A program made the translations under genes and the position numbers. This document shows, piece by piece, positions 58,869 through 64,000 of a stretch of DNA of 64,000 nt (position 1 is the stretch's first letter; every line of letters begins with the position of its first letter). This stretch comes from Siderastrea radians. Lineage: Eukaryota > Cnidaria > Anthozoa > Scleractinia > Rhizangiidae. Location of the stretch: assembly GCA_964017195.1 (NCBI GenBank), contig OZ024890.1, positions 21,578,201 to 21,642,200 on the forward strand, in the 5' to 3' direction. The notes beneath the pieces were generated by a model. It worked only from the letters and a program-made list of their open reading frames with translations, searched no databases and had not been told where the DNA came from.

Positions 58869-59876
58869 ATGTCAGATTCCGAAGAAGGGGCAGGTGTCTC
58901 GAAACCTTTGATTGAAGAGATCGAAGACGACAAAAATTACTCAGTCGAACAGTTTGAACTCGGCGAAAACGGTGAAGAAAGAGTTGAAAAAGAAGAAAAC
59001 GTGCCTTTGGCAGATTTGGTTCCGGAAACCACCGAAACATCAGATTTCCTTGAGGGTGGACCGCAAAGGCGGCAAGTTAAATTAACGGAAAAGGGAAAGG
59101 CTTATGAGATCGAAAAACTCCGCCAAAAACGTGAAAACACCTACGCAGCCTTATCAAAGGAGATTAAGAAAATTCGTCAATCATTGGATGATAACCCTAG
59201 TTTAGAAACTCTTGAAGCCGAAAGAGATTATTTAGATAAGCTGAAGGATGCTTTAAACGAAGCTCAAAGGGCATTTGACGAGATGATTGATAACGACAAA
59301 GACAAACAAGATTCCTATCATTGGTTCGACATTCGTGATAGAGAATGCTTTGAAATTAGGGCCAAAGTCGTAGAGAGAATTAACGCTTTAGAGCAGACGA
59401 AGTTCAAATCTCCCCCTGGTTCAGTAAAGTCGGGCCACTCTAGAAGGACTAAATCAAGTCTTAGCTCAAGCTCGAGCCGCTCGATTAGATTAGGAGCCGC
59501 CGCAAAGACCGCAAGATTAAGAGCAGAAATGACCTTTTTCGAGCGTGACAGTGAAATGCGACGCCTCCAGTTGATGAAAGATATCGCAATTGCCGAAGCG
59601 GAAGAACAGACGATTAGAGAAGTTCTCAAAGAAGAGCGACAGGACGAAGTAAAACAGGAAACCACAATTACATGTAAATTGGAGCCTAACGTGCCGTCGT
59701 TTGTTCCCAAGTTACCGCTTTATGAACCACAGGATACCCAAGTGAAAGAAAGCTTGGATAAAAAACCGGCGGTGGCAGTGCAAATAGACGAAAATGCAGC
59801 GACATTTAGAGAGCTTTTGTCCCTTCAGGAAAAACACACAGAACTTGCTCAATGTTGGTCAAGCAGAATCAATTAA
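58869..59876 (+). CDS. BEL/Pao gag N-terminal protein (coiled-coil)
   Basis: 335 aa, highly charged. An acidic N-terminus (residues 1-70) is followed by long helical segments rich in Glu, Lys and Arg (about 75-170 and 220-265) typical of coiled coils, and a Ser-rich stretch (about 188-208) lies between them. It ends at TAA 59874-59876. This is the portion upstream of DUF1759 in BEL/Pao polyproteins, likely for particle assembly. In most BEL elements gag and pol share one frame; here pol is in the -1 frame, and the two overlap by 25 bases counted from the pol ATG at 59852. The start ATG is the first in a long open frame. Confidence 0.75.
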   Translation: MSDSEEGAGVSKPLIEEIEDDKNYSVEQFELGENGEERVEKEENVPLADLVPETTETSDFLEGGPQRRQVKLTEKGKAYEIEKLRQKRENTYAALSKEIKKIRQSLDDNPSLETLEAERDYLDKLKDALNEAQRAFDEMIDNDKDKQDSYHWFDIRDRECFEIRAKVVERINALEQTKFKSPPGSVKSGHSRRTKSSLSSSSSRSIRLGAAAKTARLRAEMTFFERDSEMRRLQLMKDIAIAEAEEQTIREVLKEERQDEVKQETTITCKLEPNVPSFVPKLPLYEPQDTQVKESLDKKPAVAVQIDENAATFRELLSLQEKHTELAQCWSSRIN

Positions 59877-62800
59877 ATCACCTTCCCGTTAAAGAGCCCC
59901 CAGTATTCAGCGGCGACCCCTTTGATTATCCGGCCTTTACCACAGCTTTCGACACCATAATCTCTGCAAATGTCCCGTCGAACAAAGACAGACTCTATTT
60001 TCTAGAAAAATACACCAAAGGAAAGGCCAATGATATTGTGAAAGGTTTCCTTTGCCTTAGTTCGGAAAGTGCGTACGATGAAGCCCGTAAGCTTTTGAAT
60101 CAGCGGTTTGGTAATCCCGTTCATGTTGCCGAAGCGTACAAAACTCGAATGCGGAACTGGTCGCAAATCAATGATGGGGATAGTGGTGGACTACAGGACT
60201 TCTCGGATTTCCTTGTTCGTTGTAAAGAAGCCGTAAAGACTGTAGGTTCACTAGCGGAGTTGAATTCTACGCAAACCCTCAGACACATGAGCGCGAAACT
60301 ACCCTCGTACTCCGCCGTTAAATGGTGCAAGCACGCCCACGAAACGCAAGTCCAGTCCGGTGAAAGAGTAACCTTCTGCGAGTTTGTCAAGTTTGTTCAG
60401 AAGGAAGCCGACTTAGCAAACGACCCAATCTTCTCACCTGATGCGTTAAGAAGAGAAAAGCGTAGACCTTCTGAGAGGGATCAGAGGAGCAATGGAAGAA
60501 AGAGCGGACCTACCGCAGTGAACAGCCTTGCAACCAATGCAACACCAAAAACAGCCTTGTCCAGTAGTCGTCGCCTAGCAGCCTCGTGTCTCCTTTGCGA
60601 GAAAAATCACGACCTTGAGAAGTGTCCAGAGCTCAAGCGTAAGAATCTAGACCAGCGTAGAGATTTCATCGCCTCAAATGGTCTCTGCTTTGGCTGTTTA
60701 AGGAAGGGTCACCTGGCAATGAGTTGCCAATCAAGGCTTTGCTGTGACGAATGCGGTAGGATGCACCCAACAGTACTGCACGGCCCCAAACCTCAGCGAA
60801 GACAAAACAAAGAATCCAGAGGTAGTCAGAAAGATATGGAAAATGCGTCAGCTGAGAAGGCAGGAAGCCCTGCGAAAAACAGCAATCAAGCAGCGAATGC
60901 TCACGCAAGTGTTTGTAACTCCACTGGTCAGTCCGAGGGAGTTACAACTTCTATGATAGTGCCGGTGATCCTACATCATAAGAACAATCCAGACGTTAAG
61001 GTTAATGTTTACGCATTACTGGATGACGGCAGCGACACTACATTCGTTACCAGTTCAACCCTTAAACAGTTAGGCGTGCAAGGTCCGAGGATGTCGCTCA
61101 CCCTTAACACGATGCACGGAAGAACTGAGATCCCGGTGCAGAAAATCGAAGGCTTAGTAGCACAGAGCCTTGACGAGGCAGTATCTGTCGATCTTCCTAA
61201 GGCTTACTCACGAGAGTCTATACCTTCAAGAAGGAACCAGATACCCTCCCCCGAGATAGCTGGAAAATGGCCACATTTGGAAGGAATTAAGTGCGAAATA
61301 CCCCCTATTAAAACTGACGTAGAAGTAGGAGTTCTAATAGGATGTAACTGTCCAAAGGCGCTGAAACCGCGAGAGGTGGTCCTTGGAAACGAAGAAGATC
61401 CGTACGCTGTAAGAACCTTACTCGGGTGGGGAATTATCGGTCCGACAAATGCAGCCAATCATTCGTCAGTCGGAGGGGATGACGTTTTCACCTGCCACAG
61501 AATCGTTACTTGTGAAATTGGAAACACAAGGCTCGACAACAGATTCGTCGTGAACGCGCAAACAAAGGAAGTGATTAACCCTTTTGCAGTAAGAAAAATG
61601 TTTGAACTCGACTTCTCGGAACGTGACCAGGGACAGCAAGCATATTCCCAAGAAGACCGCAAGTTCCTGGATATTGTGACGAACGGGATCCGCCTCCGCT
61701 CCGACGGTCATTATGAAATGCCTCTACCAACAAAGGATAAGAATCTTGTTCTTCCGAACAACCGTGCGATGGCCTGGAATCGACTGAGGCCTCTAAAGAA
61801 GAAATTGGAATCGAACCAAACGTACCGTAGCCACTACGTTGAATTCATGAGTAAGGTGATTCAGAACGGTTACGCAGAAAAGGTTCCACAGGGGACCCAG
61901 CCAAAGGAAGGCAGCAAATCCGTGTGGTATATCCCACACCACGGGGTGTATCACCCGAAGAAGCCGAATAAGATCAGAGTGGTTTTTGACTGCTCAGCTC
62001 AGTTTGAGGGCGAGTCTCTGAACAAACACCTACTTCAGGGACCAGATCTTACGAACAACCTGATGGGAGTCCTGTGCAGATTTCGTAGAGAGCCGGTAGC
62101 GCTGATGTGCGATATTGAAGCCATGTTTCATCAGGTGAAGGTCCCAGAAGAATGCCGGGACTTGTTGCGCTTCCTATGGTGGGATGACGGAGATACATCT
62201 AAGGAGCCGCAAGAATATCGGATGACAGTACACCTGTTCGGTGCTGCGTCGTCACCAGGATGCTGCAACTTTGCCCTCAAAACCACAGCTGACGACAACG
62301 AAGATATCTTCGGCCCCGAGCCTGCTGAGTTCCTCCGTCGCGACTTCTACGTTGATGACGGGCTGAAGTCGGTGCCATCAGTTAAGGAGGCAGTCGCACT
62401 CGTTAAGAGCGTCAAGGAGATGTGCATGCGCGGCGGTTTCAATCTGCATAAGTTTACATCCAATAAGAAGGAAGTAATTCAGGAAATTCCTGTGATGGAT
62501 AGAGCGGAAGATGTTAAGAACCTGGATTTCGACCGTGAGGCTCTACCAATGGAGCGTGTCTTAGGGGTGCAGTGGTGTATCGAGTCGGACACCTTTAAGT
62601 TTGTAATCTCGTTGAGGGACCGGTCATGCACAAGACGCGGAATCCTTTCTACCGTAAGCTCCATCTTTGACCCGCTCGGGTTCGTGGCTCCCGTGTTATT
62701 AGAGGGCAAGGCAATCCTGCAAGAGCTCTGTCGTCAAAATATCGGCTGGGACGACCCAGTCCCTGTAGAAATTCAGAAACGGTGGCTGAAGTGGAAGTCC

Positions 62801-64000
62801 GAGATAGAAGAGTTGAAGAGTGTTGAAATTATCCGATGCTACAAGCCTGAGAACTTTGGAAACGTGGTTAGCGCAGAACTTCATCACTTCTCTGACGCAA
62901 GCTTCAAAGGCTACGGACAATGCAGCTACCTCAGATTGATTAATCAAGACCACAAGATTCACTGCTCTTTCGTGATTGGCAAGGCAAGAGTCACGCCACT
63001 GAAGTCGGTGACGGTGCCAAGACTCGAACTCACCGCAGCCGTCGTATCGGTCAGAGTTAGCGAGCAGTTAAGAAGAGAGTTAGACGTAAACATCACCAAT
63101 GAAGTATTCTGGACCGACAGCAAGGTGGTGCTTGGCTACATCGCAAACGACGTCAAACGGTTCCACGTGTTTGTAGCCAATCGGGTCCAAGAAATTCAAG
63201 AAAAATCCTCCGTGAAACAGTGGAGGTACGTGGACACCAAGTCCAATCCAGCGGACGACGCTTCCAGGGGGTTGCGCCCAAGAGAACTCAGCAAGTCGAA
63301 GTGGATAACTGGACCAGATTTCCTCTGGCAGCCAGAAGATGAGTGGAAGACTTCCTCCTCAGCAGAAGCTGTCGTCAGCCCTTCAGAAGAAGATCCAGAG
63401 GTCAAGAAAGTTGTTTCCCTGGCAACTGGAGCTTCACAATCATGGCCCACTCTAGAAGAACGACTAAAGTACTTCTCAGATTGGCAGCGCGCGCGAAAGG
63501 CTGTTGCCCTGTGTCGTCGTTATGTACAAAAGTTGAAATCAAGAGTGGCCAAGAAGAGTACTAACCCAGATGTGAAGGTTGAAGATCAAAGTGTAGAGCA
63601 AGCCGGGCCTGTGTCAGTTCAGGAGCTGAGTGAGGCTGAAGTTGTTATACTGAAGTCTGTACAACGAGAATCGCTACCCGACATTTCTCCATCCAGTCCC
63701 CTCAGCAAGCTCGACGCCTTCGTAGACTCAGCCGGCGTCACCAGAGTAGGTGGACGTCTTAAACTATCAAGTCTTCCGGATGGGTCCAAACACCCAGCTT
63801 TGTTACCGAAGACAAGTCACGTGACTGATCTCATCATCAGGCATTACCATCATAAAGTGCAGCACAAGGGCAGAGGAATCACAGCAAATGAAATTCGAGC
63901 AAGTGGATATTGGATCGTAGGAGCCTCAACAGCAGTAGCAAGCGCAATATCCAAGTGCATCAAGTGTCGTAAGCTGCGAGGTGCTGTGCAGAATCAACGT
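59852..64000 (+). CDS. BEL/Pao pol polyprotein (DUF1759, zinc knuckles, protease, RT, RNase H, integrase), partial
   Basis: Open for 1383 codons to the window edge. In order: DUF1759-type region (about 59,890-60,400; PVFSGDPFDYPAF), two or three CCHC-like knuckles (about 60,587-60,780; CLLCEKNHDLEKC and CFGCLRKGHLAMSC), aspartic protease LLDDGSDTTFV (about 61,020), RT with CDIEAMFHQV (about 62,105) and YVDD (62,347-62,358), RNase H SDAS (about 62,895) and the integrase HHCC zinc region (about 63,845-63,980; CIKCRK). Catalytic residues look intact. The ATG at 59852 lies inside the end of gag in the -1 frame, so expression needs either -1 frameshifting or re-initiation. The mechanism cannot be told from sequence: the nearest candidate slip site, an A5 run at 59830-59834, is not a perfect heptamer. 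Confidence 0.88.
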   Translation, partial: MLVKQNQLNHLPVKEPPVFSGDPFDYPAFTTAFDTIISANVPSNKDRLYFLEKYTKGKANDIVKGFLCLSSESAYDEARKLLNQRFGNPVHVAEAYKTRMRNWSQINDGDSGGLQDFSDFLVRCKEAVKTVGSLAELNSTQTLRHMSAKLPSYSAVKWCKHAHETQVQSGERVTFCEFVKFVQKEADLANDPIFSPDALRREKRRPSERDQRSNGRKSGPTAVNSLATNATPKTALSSSRRLAASCLLCEKNHDLEKCPELKRKNLDQRRDFIASNGLCFGCLRKGHLAMSCQSRLCCDECGRMHPTVLHGPKPQRRQNKESRGSQKDMENASAEKAGSPAKNSNQAANAHASVCNSTGQSEGVTTSMIVPVILHHKNNPDVKVNVYALLDDGSDTTFVTSSTLKQLGVQGPRMSLTLNTMHGRTEIPVQKIEGLVAQSLDEAVSVDLPKAYSRESIPSRRNQIPSPEIAGKWPHLEGIKCEIPPIKTDVEVGVLIGCNCPKALKPREVVLGNEEDPYAVRTLLGWGIIGPTNAANHSSVGGDDVFTCHRIVTCEIGNTRLDNRFVVNAQTKEVINPFAVRKMFELDFSERDQGQQAYSQEDRKFLDIVTNGIRLRSDGHYEMPLPTKDKNLVLPNNRAMAWNRLRPLKKKLESNQTYRSHYVEFMSKVIQNGYAEKVPQGTQPKEGSKSVWYIPHHGVYHPKKPNKIRVVFDCSAQFEGESLNKHLLQGPDLTNNLMGVLCRFRREPVALMCDIEAMFHQVKVPEECRDLLRFLWWDDGDTSKEPQEYRMTVHLFGAASSPGCCNFALKTTADDNEDIFGPEPAEFLRRDFYVDDGLKSVPSVKEAVALVKSVKEMCMRGGFNLHKFTSNKKEVIQEIPVMDRAEDVKNLDFDREALPMERVLGVQWCIESDTFKFVISLRDRSCTRRGILSTVSSIFDPLGFVAPVLLEGKAILQELCRQNIGWDDPVPVEIQKRWLKWKSEIEELKSVEIIRCYKPENFGNVVSAELHHFSDASFKGYGQCSYLRLINQDHKIHCSFVIGKARVTPLKSVTVPRLELTAAVVSVRVSEQLRRELDVNITNEVFWTDSKVVLGYIANDVKRFHVFVANRVQEIQEKSSVKQWRYVDTKSNPADDASRGLRPRELSKSKWITGPDFLWQPEDEWKTSSSAEAVVSPSEEDPEVKKVVSLATGASQSWPTLEERLKYFSDWQRARKAVALCRRYVQKLKSRVAKKSTNPDVKVEDQSVEQAGPVSVQELSEAEVVILKSVQRESLPDISPSSPLSKLDAFVDSAGVTRVGGRLKLSSLPDGSKHPALLPKTSHVTDLIIRHYHHKVQHKGRGITANEIRASGYWIVGASTAVASAISKCIKCRKLRGAVQNQR

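Larger units (their letters stand above)
58869..64000 (+). mobile_element. BEL/Pao LTR retrotransposon, 3' end outside the window
   Basis: Gag-like ORF (58869-59876), then a long pol frame from 59852 to the window edge with the BEL/Pao order: DUF1759 region, zinc knuckles, A17-type aspartic protease, reverse transcriptase, RNase H, integrase zinc-binding region. The integrase core and 3' LTR are missing only because the window ends. All reading frames seen are free of stops, so the copy is recent and possibly still functional. Confidence 0.9.

Overview
The window looks like nuclear DNA of an animal, most probably an anthozoan cnidarian such as a stony coral. The genes are split by GT-AG introns, the spacers are AT-rich, and the introns are crowded with short inverted-repeat transposons, tRNA-derived repeats, a Penelope-like element and a BEL/Pao retrotransposon. 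No bacterial operons, rRNA genes or CRISPR arrays were seen. The taxon is inferred from gene and repeat content; no marker gene proves it.

Left part (1-15,000), plus strand. The 3' exons of an unidentified Ser/Thr/Pro-rich protein (1-2859) come first. They are followed by a single-exon class A GPCR (4090-5211), a repeat-rich spacer with a LINE relic, and a two-exon, 191-aa ETS-domain factor (12330-13583).

Middle (15,003-41,582), minus strand. I could assemble a complete 25-exon orthologue of TBC1D31 (WDR67), 1094 aa, with every splice phase consistent: WD40 repeats, a TBC domain, then a long coiled coil. Its introns hold a decayed PIF/Harbinger transposon with both genes and termini (17175-19598), a 2.7-kb foldback element with flanking 7-bp duplications (20456-23178), at least eight further MITEs and several tRNA-derived repeats. 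A Penelope-like retroelement with GIY-YIG sequence and 0.48-kb inverted arms (41942-44537) sits 360 bp upstream of the TBC1D31 start codon.

Right part. A repeat region (44.5-51.4 kb) with 41-bp and other tandem repeats leads to a minus-strand three-exon gene (51457-57423). It encodes a type II membrane protein with a furin-type site, a collagen triple helix, three Ig domains and a C-terminal domain like the fibrinogen-like domain of CNTNAP/neurexin IV. From 58,869 to the right edge a BEL/Pao retrotransposon runs on the plus strand, with gag and pol in different frames; integrase and the 3' LTR lie beyond the window.

The host genes show no common pathway. TBC1D31 and the ETS gene are convergent; the collagen-Ig gene and the BEL element are divergent.
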